From an uncultured Bacteroidales bacterium (GTDB lineage: Bacteria > Bacteroidota > Bacteroidia > Bacteroidales > UBA932): 5,512 nucleotides of DNA. The stretch spans positions 1 to 5,512 of the forward strand of contig CAMKTW010000117.1 of the NCBI GenBank assembly GCA_946415795.1. The letters run 5' to 3'. The first letter of the stretch is position 1; the number at the start of each line of letters is the position of its first letter. A model generated the notes under the pieces. The model saw nothing but the letters and a program-made list of their open reading frames with translations, had not been told where the DNA came from and searched no databases. Made by a program: the position numbers and the translations under genes. Positions 5,220 to 5,512 of this stretch are shown in pieces.

Positions 5220-5512
5220 ATGCGCTTTAGTGAGATATACGGGAATGACGCACTTAAGAGGCGTCTGGTGAAGATGGTCGATGAGAACCGCCTCTCCCAC
5301 GCCGTGCTCTTTGTGGAGCAGGAGGGGATGGGTGCGGTGGCCTTCGCCGTCGCCCTCTCGCAATATCTCAACTGTAATAACCGCCACGACGGCGACAGCT
5401 GCGGCCAGTGTTCAAGTTGCCTGCGGCACCAGAAACTCACCTATCCCGACCTCCACTTCTCTTTTCCGGTGAATACCTCTCCAAAACTCTCGGACCAGGA
5501 GCGGAAGCATCC
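5220..5512 (+). CDS. holB: DNA polymerase III subunit delta' (3' partial)
   Basis: The first 97 codons of the clamp-loader delta' subunit are present; the gene continues past the window end. Delta' is part of the complex that loads the sliding clamp on DNA during replication. The N-terminus reads as the family does: FSEIYGND, then SHAVLFVEQEGMG (26-38), QYLNC, and a zinc-binding set of four cysteines at C52, C61, C64 and C67 (CGQCSSC), followed by PDLHF. The P-loop is degenerate: EGMGAV replaces the usual G....GK(S/T), with no lysine. Delta' of E. coli is likewise a non-ATP-binding subunit, so this is normal and not damage. The ATG lies 1 nt after the U32 stop (TAAT-ATG), with no Shine-Dalgarno. 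It may be translated by reinitiation from the U32 message or from its own promoter at 5182-5212. Confidence 0.93.
   Translation, partial: MRFSEIYGNDALKRRLVKMVDENRLSHAVLFVEQEGMGAVAFAVALSQYLNCNNRHDGDSCGQCSSCLRHQKLTYPDLHFSFPVNTSPKLSDQERKH

Noticed and set aside
4817..5440. A 207-codon minus-strand open frame across the U32 end and holB
   Set aside because: It is antisense to the conserved C-terminal cysteines of the U32 protein and the zinc site of delta'. No motif was seen in it.

Overview
The window is a compact, all-plus-strand stretch of bacterial chromosome that most likely comes from the phylum Bacteroidota (probably Bacteroidales). Three things point there. The best promoter matches have the Bacteroidota form (TTTG or TTG, about 20 bp, then TAnnTTTG). 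Most starts lack a Shine-Dalgarno sequence. The protein types (a variant PII protein with a GTHAWP motif, a small exported beta-barrel, and a two-cysteine-cluster U32 protein next to holB) are familiar from that group. Genus cannot be decided from the sequence alone.

Layout. (1) Positions 1-262 hold the 3' part of a PII-superfamily gene whose start lies before the window. (2) Positions 293-2218 hold three tightly packed genes: thioredoxin (trxA), a small outer-membrane beta-barrel protein, and a long-chain polyprenyl diphosphate synthase. The gaps between them are 6 and 3 nt, so they probably form one operon, with a candidate promoter just before trxA. (3) Positions 2219-2291 are the only sizeable intergenic gap (73 nt). 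It carries a well-formed Bacteroidota promoter that merges into a perfect 14-bp palindrome. (4) Positions 2292-5512 hold an exported TPR protein, a 659-residue U32 protein of the RlhA-like long type (start overlaps the TPR gene by 13 nt), and the first 97 codons of the DNA polymerase III delta' subunit gene (holB), 1 nt after the U32 stop. A possible second promoter lies in the last codons of the U32 gene.

Functionally this is mostly housekeeping: redox balance (thioredoxin), isoprenoid side chains for quinone (polyprenyl synthase), rRNA modification (U32, by homology), and replication (delta'). The two envelope proteins, the beta-barrel and the TPR protein, have no assignable specific function. 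I see no mobile element, CRISPR array, RNA gene, phage or defence module, and no convincing evidence of a novel multi-gene system. The points most worth checking are the palindrome at the TPR promoter, the nearly leaderless holB promoter, and the translational overlap between an exported TPR protein and a cytosolic RNA-modification enzyme.
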